Below, piece after piece: positions 10,691-21,015 of a stretch of DNA of 64,000 nt. Positions within the stretch are counted from its first letter, which is position 1. Every line of letters begins with the position of its first letter. The stretch covers positions 2,513,175 to 2,577,174 of the forward strand of contig JAJHZJ010000699.1 of assembly GCA_023548195.1 (NCBI GenBank), read 5' to 3'. Source of the DNA: Bettongia penicillata ogilbyi. Lineage: Eukaryota; Chordata; Mammalia; Diprotodontia; Potoroidae. The notes under the pieces are model-generated. The model saw only the letters and a program-made list of their open reading frames with translations, had not been told where the DNA came from and searched no databases. The position numbers were made by a program, and so were the translations under genes.

Positions 10691-10775
10691 TCTGAAGACC
10701 TGGGGCAAGAGATACTATTTCCCATACCTCAGGTGTAGAGGTAATTATAAAAATTAAACTGCTATCACAAAAAAT
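10649..10775. repeat. Short inverted repeat, 39-bp arms
   Basis: 10650-10688 and 10736-10774 are reverse complements with two mismatches over 39 bases, separated by 47 bp. It sits where the minus-strand ORF1 N-terminus meets a plus-strand LINE tail, so it may mark a junction made during insertion. Confidence 0.85.
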
Positions 10776-10875
10776 CCTATTGCTTATGATTTCAGGAAGG
10801 GGAGAGGGGAATGAAAAAGAGAGGGATAGAATTTGGAACTCAAAACTTTAAATAAAAATGTTAAAAAAAAAAACT
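10776..10875 (+). mobile_element. LINE 3' terminus fragment with poly(A)
   Basis: Contains gatagaatttggaactcaaa, the L1/HAL1 terminal block also seen near 43815-43850, followed by taaataaaaatg and an A11 run. Only about 100 bp of this plus-strand end is present. Confidence 0.75.
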
Positions 10876-11354
10876 AAATCCTTGTCAGCTCTAGGTATCA
10901 CTACCCCACAAACAAAGAATTAACAAGGGCAACTTCCACAAGTATCTCAGCCCCAGCCAGTCCATGTTGCTTTTTGAAAGTCCCCACCACAAATGTACTG
11001 CAAAAGAATTTTAAATTCATTCAATTTGGAGTAATATTTTAATAATATGGAAGCATAGCAGTAGCAGAATTTCAAACTGATGACCTCATTCAAGTAGAAA
11101 TTCTTCCGGTTTGACTTTTAGACTAAGGTCTCATCTCCCCGCAGCTCCATTAAGGAGGGTTAAAGAGGTTTTTGGTATCATTGTCCCCTTGCTACAAAAA
11201 ATGATTGACTTCTTTGGAAATTTGGGGATGAGGATGAAGAGAGAGGAAGAGATAGTAGAGTTATTTAATTCAATATCGAACACCTTATGCAGAGGACTAT
11301 GCTCAATGCTATGGAAGATATAAAAGTGACTAAAATAAGGTCCTTGATCCTTCA
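10876..11354. other. No recognised element
   Basis: About 480 bp with no recognised family. Chance open frames on both strands (for example 11111-11323 plus and 11131-11370 minus) overlap each other and have no coding character. Confidence 0.5.
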
Positions 11355-11359
11355 GTGGT

Positions 11360-12193
11360 TGTGATGGCAATCAAGTTAGGATCTTCTGCTGCTTTTGTTT
11401 TACTAAAAGTGCTTCTGATTGAATAATGTGATTAAATAAAATCTTTCTCACCTATTGAGGGGCCTGCCCATTGTGGGAAGCTTGATTAGGGGAGTTGTTT
11501 TGTAGGAGGGACCCAAGTACCTTTTGTTTTTTTATTGAGGAACTGGGTCAGAGAATTATGCCTTCTGCTCTCAGAAGTATAAAAATACTCTGAGAGTGAG
11601 CTTTTATTTTGGGGCTTAGTTTTTGTAAGAAGTTTTGAATGCCAAATGAGGACTCTGAGAAGTCACCTTAAGAAGCCTTCCAGCTTTGAAAACCCAGATG
11701 TCAGTGCTTCCCTCTCTAGTAACTATGGTCAGACAGTTGGACTGTCTGTTGAATTCAGGCAGAGGAAGACATGTCTGTTGATCTTTGATTACTTTAGGGC
11801 TTACTGACTGAAAATGTTTATTTAGCCAGATGCAGACTCTAGGATGCCACTAAAGGAGCCCGCCCTTCCCCTTCTCCCCTGTCTTTGAGAACCCAGATGT
11901 TAGTGCTTCCCTGTCTGATAACTATGGTCAGATAGTTGTACTTGTCTGTTGAATTATTGTCAGGCAGAGGAAGCCATGTCTGTTGATCTTTTGATTTCTC
12001 TGTATTTTCTTTGAGGTTCAGATTGCTGATTCTCTTGAATAGGTGAATGTTCTATGTGCTAGGTTAAAGGAATGATACATGTGCTTGAATAAAGTGATTG
12101 TTAACCCCTTAAAAGTTGTCTTTCCTTTAATGAGTACAGATCTAAAAACCTGTGATAGGAGACCCCCCATAAGTTGCGGTGCTTACTGTTATA
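11360..12193 (+). mobile_element. Solo LTR, family A with internal duplication (copy A2)
   Basis: 834-bp LTR starting TGTGATGGCAATC and ending TACTGTTATA, flanked by the 5-bp repeat GTGGT at 11355-11359 and 12194-12198. A TATAAAAA box is at 11578-11585 and an AATAAA poly(A) signal at 12088-12093. A segment of about 198 bp is tandemly duplicated between them (approximately 11605-11797 and 11798-11996), which accounts for most of the 233-bp size difference from copy A1. No internal retroviral sequence adjoins it. Confidence 0.9.
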
Positions 12194-12209
12194 GTGGTAG
12201 AATTAAAAA

Positions 12210-12420
12210 TAATAATTATTGACATTTGTCTAGTACTTTAAGGTTTACAAACTTCATTCTTCACAGTCATCCTGTGAAGTAGGTAGTGTAAGTGGTATTG
12301 TTCCCTTTTTATAAATGAATTAACTGAGATGCAGAGTTAAGATTATTCACTATGGGTCACATGCTAAACCCAAGTCTCCTGACTCCAAGTTAAGTGCTTT
12401 TCCCTCCCTCCATACTAGAG
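12210..12420 (-). mobile_element. MIR-like SINE
   Basis: On the plus strand: cctgtgaagtaggtagtgta, then tataaatgaattaactgag, then gggtcacatgc, the reverse-complement order of a MIR core (gtgtgacc, then ctcagtttcctcatctgtaaaat, then the tail). Diverged. Confidence 0.7.
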
Positions 12421-13040
12421 GACACAAATAATTCTAGCAAAATAAGACATCATAAGTACAAAGGTACAAGCAAAGTGACTTGAGAAATCTGAGGAGCTAC
12501 ATGATTTCAACTTATCTTTCTGGGTCAATGGGTTAGAGAGCTGAAGTAAAAAAGCACTGCCTATATTCTAGGCATGGTAGGAGAGGGGTTTTCCATCTGA
12601 ACTATTTCTCAGCTTGAGTCTCAGCTCTTTGAGAAGAGAAATCAAACAGACATTTTGAAAAGTTTTCAAGAGCCAAAGATGTTCTGTGCTACAAATAATT
12701 TTGACTTGCAGAGAGGCCTTTTCTCAATCTGACATAATCCACTCTGAGGAACTGAGATAAGTAGCTTATTTTTAAAAAAGTATAATTTATGATTATCCCT
12801 AACTCAGTGCTTTTGTGTCAAGTCTGAAAGTAGGAAAAAGAATGCTCCAAAATAGAGTCTGTGTCAACTTTTCCATAAAACATGCCATAGACTTACAATT
12901 GCAGGTCACTGACTAAGGAAGAGTATTAAGGGGAAAAATGAGGCTAGGAGTGAGCACACAATATCCTCTGAATTTTTTAAAAGATAAAGAATTCTTCATG
13001 TTAGTGTTTTAGAACAATTATATTACCTTTCTAGCTAGAA
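12421..13040. other. No recognised element
   Basis: About 620 bp between a MIR and a TATG microsatellite. No family or coding signal seen. Confidence 0.45.
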
Positions 13041-13042
13041 TT

Positions 13043-13135
13043 TATGTATGTATTTATGTATGTATATACATGTATGTATGTGTACATACATTGAATACAT
13101 AATATATAATATGTGTATATTTATATATTACTATA
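13043..13135 (+). repeat. TATG/TA microsatellite
   Basis: Degenerate TATG and TA repeats. Confidence 0.9.
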
Positions 13136-13159
13136 CAATTATGTATATAATCTATTTTT

Positions 13160-13640
13160 GTCTATCCTCCATTTTTGAAGATGTCTAATCACGGGGTGAC
13201 GTCTTGATTCATTCATGACATATTTAAGTGAAGCAGAGTTGCACAAAGTCATCATCCTCACTCTCTTCCAGAGTCATTGAAGTCCAGCAACAAGACAAAA
13301 GTCAAGATGACCAGAGATGTCTCCAGATTAGAGTGGATGACCTTGATGTCTTTGATGTCATTCATTCATTCAGCCACCTGTTCTAATGAATTGTTTTCAT
13401 CTGCTTATTCTGGGGGGACTGAGAGGGGTGGATAGTCTTCACTTGTTTGGGGTAGATATCCCCTAATTCCCCAACAGATTTGAGGTCTATTGGTTACTCT
13501 CAATCTGGTTTAGTCCATTTGTTGAGATGGTTTCACCAGAGTGTGGCTGCTGAACATGCTACAGCTTCTTGAGAGTTGAATACCAGGTGGACACCAAAGA
13601 TGGATAAACAGTCCTGATAAAGGCTCAGCAAGCCCTCACA
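13160..13640 (-). mobile_element. SINE or RTE-like LINE 3' region, inverted
   Basis: The plus strand shows gaagatgtctaatcacgggg, then cagagtcattgaagtccag, then caagatgaccagagatgtc. These resemble the blocks of the SINE at 41625-41935 (gccatctgaatccagtgacc, then aggatgactggagatgcccc), in the same minus orientation. The part past about 13450 is less certain. Confidence 0.55.
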
Positions 13641-13776
13641 CTGGAGATGCTAGGTCTCCTTGAACACTATATTTGTTTGTATGTATGTACATGTGTATGT
13701 GTGTGTGTGTGTGTGTATTATATATTATATATTATATATATATATATATATCAGAGGTGTTAGTCCTCCTTGAACC

Positions 13777-13814
<38 letters not shown>

Positions 13815-13862
13815 CTGTATATATGTCTATAATTATATATATATATGTAAATATAATATCAG
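13640..13862 (+). repeat. Duplicated segment with GT and TA arrays
   Basis: Two units of about 112 bp. Each begins with a gtctccttgaacactatat-like block (13652 and 13764) followed by a GT array, with TA arrays after the GT arrays. This may be one ancestral microsatellite with its flank duplicated in tandem. Confidence 0.75.
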
Positions 13863-13988
13863 TATTTTATATAAATTTCATGACAGCATGCTTGCCTGGG
13901 TTCTGGATCATAGACACTGCTCTCATGCCTTCCCAGTCACCAATGGAGTGAATAGGACTGTGTGCTTGCTCTCATGCTTTTTAGAATG

Positions 13989-15112
13989 ATGTTTTTGGCC
14001 ATGCTGTCAAATGCTTTCAATAAGAATGAATATGATGTCAAGGTCAACTACTATACTGATGGTAAATTCTTCAATTTGAAAAAGGCTACAAGCCACAACC
14101 AAAGTGGAGGGAGTGCTGGTGCATGATTTTCTGTTTGCAGGTGATTGTGCACTCAATGCAGCCTCTCAAGGTGAGATGCAACAAAGTATAGATCAGTGCT
14201 CTGCTGCCTGTGTTCATTTTGGGCTAATAATCAACATCGAGAAAACACAGGTGCTCCATCAGTCACCATCACATCATCTGGACATGAACCATTGTTTACT
14301 ACAAATGGAAAAGTTTCAAATGCTATGGATAAGTTCACTTACCTTGATTGTGTACTTTCTAGGGATGTATACATTGAAAATGAGGTTGACACATGCACTG
14401 CCAGAGCTAACTCAATGTTTGGGAGGCTCTGAAGAAAAGTATGGGAAAGAAGAGGTATTAGACTGACTACCAAACTGAAAGTCTACAGAGCAGTTGTGCT
14501 GACCTTATTGTTGTATGCCTGTGAAACGTGGACAGTCTACAAGTACCATGCCAGGAAACTGAATTGCTTCTATTTGAACTGTCTTAGGAAGATTCTGGAG
14601 ATCACCTAGCATGATAAGATTCCAGTCACTGAGGCCCTTGCTCTAACTAAACTGCCAAGCATTCAAACTATGCTTCAGAGAGCACAACTCTGATGGGCTG
14701 GCCACATTGTTCAAATGCAAATGTACGCTTGTCAAAAAGACTATTTTTATGGAGAACTCACATCAGGCAGGCAATCCCATGGTGGTCAGAAGAGGCGATA
14801 CAAGGACACTGTCAATATCTCTCTCTACTTCGGAATTGATTGCGTGACATGGGAGACACTGGCACAGGATCACTCAGCATGGTGTGCCCACATAAGACAA
14901 TGTGCTGTGCTCTATGGGCAAAGCAGAATTGAAACAGCTCAAAGGAAATGTAGGATGCACAAATTTGGAGCAACTACCTCAAATGCTCACATGGACTATC
15001 TGTGCACAGTCTGTGGAAGAGCATTCTGAGCTCTTATTGGTCTGATCAGCCACAGTTGGACACACTGAAACTTGACTTTATCATGGTAATATCATTTTGG
15101 TCCTCTTCAAGA
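13989..15112 (+). pseudogene. RTE-like LINE reverse transcriptase, C-terminal part, broken
   Basis: Plus-strand remnants of a non-LTR retrotransposon polymerase. In order: LVHDFLFAGDCALN (about 14116-14157), where the catalytic FADD pair has become FAGD; FGLIINIEKTQV (14220-14254); DKFTYLDCVLSRDVY in a second frame (14325-14370); KLKVYRAVVLTLLLYACETW (14476-14534); GQKRRYKDT (14788-14812); and a C-terminal zinc-finger-like CTVCGRAF...H...H (about 15004-15060) with a stop inside it. At least three frame changes and several stops are present. The 3' end carries ggtcctcttcaagaatgaag, which resembles the tail of the window's tRNA SINEs. The family is RTE-like from motif order; other clades are possible. 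Confidence 0.82.
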
Positions 15113-15124
15113 ATGAAGGACAAC

Positions 15125-15260
15125 AATGAACCATATATGTGTATATACATATGTGTATGTACACATATGTATACATGCATACATACATACACATATGTAT
15201 GTATATATGTGTGTGTAATTATATCTATACTGTGTATGTGTTGTACATGTGTGTGTGCTT
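15125..15260 (+). repeat. TATG/TACA microsatellite
   Basis: Alternating purine-pyrimidine repeats (TATG, ACAT, TG) directly after the LINE tail. Confidence 0.9.
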
Positions 15261-15298
15261 TAATCCCTCTATTTCCTCATGTGTAGAATGGCATTTTC

Positions 15299-18055
15299 TT
15301 TTTCTTCTTTTTTTATGTTTATTTATTTTTAGTTTTCAACATTCATTTTCACAAAATTTTGAGATCAAAATTTTCTCCCCATCTCTCCCTTCCCCCCACC
15401 CCATAAGGCCTTGCATTCTGATTAGCCCTTCTCTCAATCTACCCTCCTTTCCATTACATCCCTCCCTTCCCTTATCCCCATCTTCCCTTTTCTTGCAGGA
15501 CAAAATTGGTTTCTATACCCCATTCCCTGTATTTCTTATTTCCCAGTTGTACACAAAAACAATTCTCACCATTTGTTCCTAAAACTTTGAGTTCCAACTT
15601 CTCTCCCTTCCTCCCTCCCCACCCATCCCCACTGAGAAGGCAAGCAATTAAATATAGGCTATATATGTGCAGTTTTGCAAATGACTTCCATAACAGTCAT
15701 GTTGTGTAAGACTAACTATATTTCCCTCCATCCTATCCCGCCCCCCATTTATTCTATTCTCTCTTTTCACCTTGTCCTTCCCCAAAAGTGTTTACTTCTA
15801 ATTACTTCCTCCTCCCATTTGCCTTCCCTTCTATCATCACCCCACCCCACTTGTCCCCTTCTCCCCTACTTTCCTGTAGTGTAAGATAGATTTTCATACT
15901 AAATTGAGTGAGCATATCATTTCCTCCTTAAGCCAAATGTGATGAGAGTAAGCTTCACTTTTTCCCTCTCACCTCCCCCCTTTTCTCTTCCATTGAAAAA
16001 GTTTTTTCTTGCCTCTTTTATGAAAGATAATTTTGCTGCATTCCATTTCTCCCTTTCTCCTCCTAATGCATTTCTCTCTCACCCTTTAATTTTATTTTTT
16101 TAGATATCATCCTTTATTATTCAACTCACTCTGTGCTCTCTGTCTACATATATGTGTGTGTGTGGGGGGGGGTGTATTTGTGTGTGTATGATCTCTCCCA
16201 CTACTGAAATACTGAGAAAAGTCTTAAGAGTTACAAATATTATCTTTCCATGTAGGAATGCAAACAGTTCAATTTTAGAAAGTCTCTTGTGATTTCTCTT
16301 TCCTGTTTACTTTTTCATGCTTCTCTTGATTCTTGTGTTTGAAAGTCACATTTTCTATTCAGTTCTGGTCTTTTCATCAAGAATGTTTGAAAGTCCTCTA
16401 TATCATTGAATGACCATTTTTCCTCTGAAGTATTATACTGAGTTTTGCTGGGTAGGTGATTCTTGGTTTTAATTCCAGTTCCTTTGACTTCTGAAATATC
16501 ATATTCTAAGCCTTTGGATCCCTTAATGTAGAAGCTGCTAGATCCTGTGTTATTCTGATCATACTTCCACAATACTTGAATTGTTTCTTTCTAGTGATTG
16601 GTGGATTCTTTCAATATTTATGTTAACCTCTGGTTCTAGAATATCAGGGCAGTTTTCCTTGATAATTTCATGAAAGATGATGCCTAGGCTCTTTTTTTTG
16701 ATCATGGCTTTCAGGTAGTACCATAATTTTAAAATTGTCTCTCCTACATCTATTTTCCAGGTCAGTTTTTCCAATGAGACATTTCAAATTATCTTCTATT
16801 TTTTTTTCATTCTTTTGGTTTTATTTTGTAATATCTTGGTTTCTCATAAAGTCACTAGCCTCCATCTGTTCCATTCTAAATTTTTAAACAACTATTTTCT
16901 TCAGTGAACTTTGGAACCTCCTTTCCCATTTGGCTAATTCTGCTTTTTAAAACATTCTTCTCCTCATTGGCTTTTTGGATCTCTTTTGCCAATTGAGTTA
17001 ACCTCTTTTTAAAGGTATTATTTTCCTTAGCATTTTTTTGAGTCTACCTTAGCAAGTTGTTGACTTGCTTTTCATGATTTTCTTGCATTGCTCTCATTTC
17101 TCTTACCAATTTTTCCTCCACCTCTCTTACTTGATTTTCAAAACTCTTTTTGAGTTCTTCCATGGCCTGAGACCATTGCATATTTGTTTTGGAGGCCTCT
17201 GATGGTAAGCATTGTTCTTCATCATCTGAAAGGATGGGAGGAAATACCTGTTCACCAAGAAAGTAACCTTCTATAGTCTTCTTTTTTCCCTTTTTGGGGT
17301 ATTTTCCCAGCCAGTTGCTTGACTTTTAAGTCTTTAAAAAGACTTTTAAATCTTTTGTCAAGAGGGGGGTATACCTGTAAGTTCTCAGTTCCCCCATGGT
17401 GGCACATTCAAAGCAGAAGAGTTTTCTCCTCTCCTGGCATGCACACTGTTTTGGGATCTACCAAAGCTTTTCTGCCCAGGATCTGTGAGTAGAATTTCCT
17501 TTCCAGAGCCTCCACCAGCTCCACTCAGGGATGAGACCCAGATCAGCGGTTCAATTCACCCAGGGTCTTTAGGCGGAGGGGTCCAAAAATGGATGCTGCT
17601 GCTGCAACTGCCACTGGTCTTGCCTGCTCCCCCTCCTCTGCCACCACACCCACCTAGGGCTGGGGTTAGGGAAGGACCCTGCTCCCTTGTCACCCAGTTG
17701 AAAAAGCTTTCTTGCTGACCTTTGAAGCTATCTTTGGTGATTGTGGGTTGAGGGATCTGAGAAGCACGCTGTTGCTGGGGATTCTGCCCTGCCAAGGCCT
17801 GTTCCAGGTCCTGTCCCTGCTGCACCTTGCCAGTTCAGCCCATGCTGGGCTGGGCCTGGCTCCACACCCCATGCAGTAGATCTTTCCTGTAGGCCTCCCA
17901 GGCTACCTTGGGCTGGAAATCTCTTGCACTCTGTCTTTTTGTAGCTTCTGTTGCTCTAGAATTTGTTTAGAGTCATTTTATAGATATATTATGGGCTGTG
18001 GGGGAAGAGCTAGAGTATGTACATCTGTCTACTCTGCCATCTTGACTCTGCCCCC
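15299..18055 (-). mobile_element. Full-length HAL1 half-LINE, copy 2
   Basis: 2.76-kb minus-strand element flanked by GTAGAATGGCATTTTC (15283-15298) and GTAGCATGGCATTTTC (18056-18071), 15/16 identical. The 5' end is a GGGGGCAGAGTCAAGATGGC-type start at 18055. 5'UTR is about 17303-18055, ORF1 17302-16315, and the 3'UTR has a TG array near 16147-16188. The A-rich tail is at 15299-15330. ORF2 is absent. It is more diverged than copies 1 and 3. Confidence 0.92.
16315..17302 (-). pseudogene. HAL1 copy 2 ORF1, start codon lost
   Basis: Aligns by eye along its length to the ORF1 at 7285-8381. The initiation codon position (17300-17302) reads ATA on the minus strand instead of ATG. Stops and frame changes follow. 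Open remnants include 16559-16774 (KKSLGIIFHEIIKENCPDIL, late RNA-recognition domain) and 16315-16572 (C-terminal domain through SFNDIEDFQTFLMKRPEL). It is not translatable. Confidence 0.85.
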
Positions 18056-18071
18056 GTAGCATGGCATTTTC

Positions 18072-18547
18072 AAACAAAATATAAAAATTAAAGTAAAAAT
18101 GCTGACATTCATCACCAGCTCTGAGGATTGCTAAAAGTCAGAAATCCATTTTGGTTACAAATCTTCTGAAAATAAGTACCACTAAGGAGCTTTTCTTTTC
18201 TCATAAATTGACCTGGTTCAGTGAAATATAATGAACTTTAAAGAAAATGCTTTTCATTACAGAAATGAAAAACTAGTAGCTACAAATCATGCAAAAGAAG
18301 GACAAGATTTCCAAATATCTGTTAAAAATTTAGCCTCTAAATCTCATCTGTCATCTTCATGATGCAGATATAAGCAGCTATCCACAGATTCACAGCTACT
18401 GGTATATTCTTCCTGGTGGATCTTCCACAGATTTGCTGGAGCAGTAACTAGAAAGCCAACTTTTATACTTTCAGTGTGAGGGTTTATGCCTTGAAAGTTA
18501 GCAAACATCACAAATCAGGGCTTGATTTATTGTTTTATTGAATGTGG
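18072..18547. other. No recognised element
   Basis: About 480 bp between the HAL1 target-site duplication and the hAT MITE. No family or coding signal seen. Confidence 0.45.
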
Positions 18548-18715
18548 CAGGGGTGGGGAATCTAGGTCCTCAAGTGTGGCGATTTGACTGAATCTAAATT
18601 TCACAGAATAAAATCCACTTAATAAAAGGATTTATCTTGTAAAACTTGGCCTCAGTCAAAAAGTCACACCCAAGGACCTACATGTGGCCTCCAGGACACA
18701 GGTTCCCCACCCCTG
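18548..18715. mobile_element. Palindromic hAT-type MITE
   Basis: 168-bp non-autonomous DNA transposon with terminal inverted repeats CAGGGGTGGGGAA and TTCCCCACCCCTG. The inner sequence is also palindromic: taggtcctcaagtgtgg pairs imperfectly with ccaaggaccta, and ttaataaaaggattt lies near the centre. CAGGGGT ends are typical of the hAT-Charlie group. The left half lacks a block that the right half keeps (acatgtggcctc). No clear 8-bp target duplication remains (gaatgtgg against tagtgata). Confidence 0.85.
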
Positions 18716-19439
18716 TAGTGATAGGGAAAATGTTAATAATGCATATTAAACTTCAATGTGCCTCTTTATTTTCAGAGAGCTGGATATTAAACATTTACCA
18801 GCATACTCATGGAAATTAGACTAAAGCTTCCTTTCAGTTCCAGTTTGGATATCAAAAAAATTAACTCCTCATGGTGCTAAGTCTTTCTTATTGGATTCTG
18901 ATCCTGCAACAAAACTTCTCTTAGAGGTAGAGAAGGCAGGTCACATGGGAAGAGGGTAAAGCAGTACTAAAGTTGTGATTTTATAAATGTTTAACATAGG
19001 CTGTAAAAAAAAGGACATACAACACACTTCAAAATTTAATCTGCTTTTGTAACATTTTCTTTTTCACTTTCTTAAGTCTAGACAATCAACCAAATAATCA
19101 ATTAAGCCCTAATTTGAATCATTTGCCTTTTTCTGAGTTATAAGCGCTCATGCTGAATACTTAGCAATTGGCTCTCATAAATGATCTGGAACTGACTCAA
19201 GCAAATCTCTGCTCCTATCCTTTCAAATGCCCTCCCTCACTACCTATCAACCACCTTGTGGGGGAAGGAGAGAGAATTTCTCCCTTTATGCCTTAAATTC
19301 CTTATTTATGCCTTAAATGCCTTATATTCCACTTTAGAGATTAATTCATTTGGGCTAAGGAATCACTCTTTGTACAACCACCACAGGGAGCGAAAACCAT
19401 TAAGCTATTAATTTTCATTGAGGCATTATTTTAATGGAA
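18716..19439. other. No recognised element
   Basis: About 720 bp without a recognised family. Contains taaatgccttat-type short direct repeats near 19290-19325. Confidence 0.45.
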
Positions 19440-19600
19440 GTAAGAAAGAGTGTAGCAGAGCAGAAAAGTCCTAAACTTGCAGGGTTCGTGTTTGGTTTTG
19501 ACATTTATGAGATGTGTGATGCTGGACAGGTCACTTAGCCTCTAGACTTCTCAGGAGCCATTCCCTGTACCTAGAGAGTCACAGAGAAGGAAATTGTGAT
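19440..19600 (+). mobile_element. tRNA-derived or MIR-like SINE
   Basis: gatgtgtgatgctggacagg followed by tcacttagcctctagacttc matches the SINE core order (gtgtgaccctgggcaagtca, cttaacctct). Diverged; edges uncertain. Confidence 0.65.
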
Positions 19601-20160
19601 ACTGGAGAAGAGAAAGCTATATAACATGATAACATGAAGGAGAAGAAAACCTACACCCTAATTCTGCCCAGAGGGGTCCCTCAAAATGAGGGAGGGGGTC
19701 TCTGGGTTTTGCTACTTTTGCAAGTTTGGTTCTCCTGGTGGTGGTGAAATCATTCGCATGCTCTCATCTAGGTAAGTATACATAAGATACAGTAATATAT
19801 GACTTTCTCTTGGATGTACCTTGAAAATTTTAAGAAAATCTGTTGACAGAGTGTAAAGCATAGGCCTCTCTTTATTGTTCCAAGAGAATGAGTCAATTTC
19901 TTTCTTATACCCTTGTCTTCATGGGAGGGAGTCAATTGACCTTGAACTTTCCTCTGGAAATCCAAATCCAACTTATCTTTGAAAGTACAGGTCAAATCTC
20001 CCTTCTTCCATAAAAGTCTACCTCCATGTTTCCTGCCTACATAGCCCTCCCTCTTCTCTGGGTTTCTGTGTCACACAAAACACCTTTTAATTTGTCATTT
20101 TACAATTATTTTAAGTAATTATAACTGTTACAAGACATAGGAATCTTAAAGATTTTTTTT
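19601..20160. other. No clear element; possible old L2-like tail
   Basis: 19970-20060 has cttccataaaagtctacctc, reminiscent of L2 3' sequence, but too diverged to call. The rest is unassigned. Confidence 0.3.
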
Positions 20161-20574
20161 ACCAAATATAGAATCAATAAGATTATCTCTCATATAACTC
20201 CAGAACACCATCAGGTAAAAATATCTGACAGTTCTTCATAGGGATTCCATGTTGTCTGTCCCTTTTTTCCCCCTCTTTCATGCTATGTTGATCACTGGCC
20301 TTCCTTCTGGCTTCCCATTCACAACAATGAAGTCCACAAATGAAAAGCTGCTGTGATCAATCACATCTTTATCTTCAGTAGATGAATTAATTAAATAATT
20401 CTAATTAAATAGAACCATTTACAATAATAATAAATAGAATAGAAAGAAAACAAAAATAGATAGAATAAAATAAAAATAAAATCTTATTGATTCTATATTT
20501 GGTAAACTTCTTAAAGGGACGTGGGGGAAGAAGAGAGAGGTTAAAGAGAGTTTTGACACCTCCTGGGAGGAGAG

Positions 20575-21015
20575 TTGAGGAGGGCGGGGATATATAAGAT
20601 CAGAGGACGGTGGAGACATGTATGCAATTCTGGAGTGGGAAGTGAGACACAGAGAGAGAGGGAAGGTAGGGGAGTAAGAAGGGGAAGGAGGGAAAGAAAG
20701 AGGAAGGGAGGGAAGGAGGGAGAGAAAGAGATGAAGAGAGGGAGGAAAGACAGGCAAAAAGAGACAGAGAGAAGCAGAAAGAATGGAGACTAGAAAGGAA
20801 AATTGGAGATTTGGAGCAAAGCATATATGTTCCTGTCTTACCACTGCAACTCCACTGTGGCTACCTCCACATTGCCATGCGCTACACAGCACAATGAAAC
20901 AGCCTGAGACCAAGGTGAGAGGCATGTCTGGTGGGTATTGAATGTTCCCCTACAAGAGTTCTGATGCAAAGAGTGATATTTGCCTGAACTTCCTTCATTT
21001 TTTTCCCCACCAGGA
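20575..21015 (+). promoter_or_regulatory. Promoter-like and splice-like signals in the inverted-repeat spacer
   Basis: A GC-box-like gggcgggg touches a TATA-like atatataag (20584-20599). Downstream is an A-rich, then purine-rich leader, a donor-like AAG|GTGAGA near 20914, and an acceptor-like ttttttccccaccag ending near 21014. The order fits a short spliced retroviral or retroelement leader, but such matches occur by chance. The nearby open frames are low complexity. Confidence 0.3.
20638..20795 (+). repeat. Purine-rich GGAA/GAGA tract
   Basis: Imperfect GGAGGGAAAGAAAGAGG-type runs, nearly all purine on the plus strand. It creates long low-complexity open frames on both strands that are not genes. 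Confidence 0.9.

Noticed and set aside
2395..12193. LTR-A1 and LTR-A2 as the two ends of one provirus
   Set aside because: They face the same way 9 kb apart, but each has its own 5-bp target duplication (GTCAC and GTGGT), their lengths differ (601 and 834 bp), and the space between holds L1 and HAL1 elements and no retroviral genes.
20419..20925. 168-codon minus-strand open frame
   Set aside because: It reads through the purine/pyrimidine tract, giving serine/leucine/proline-rich low-complexity protein with no domain. The plus-strand frame over the same tract is equally open.
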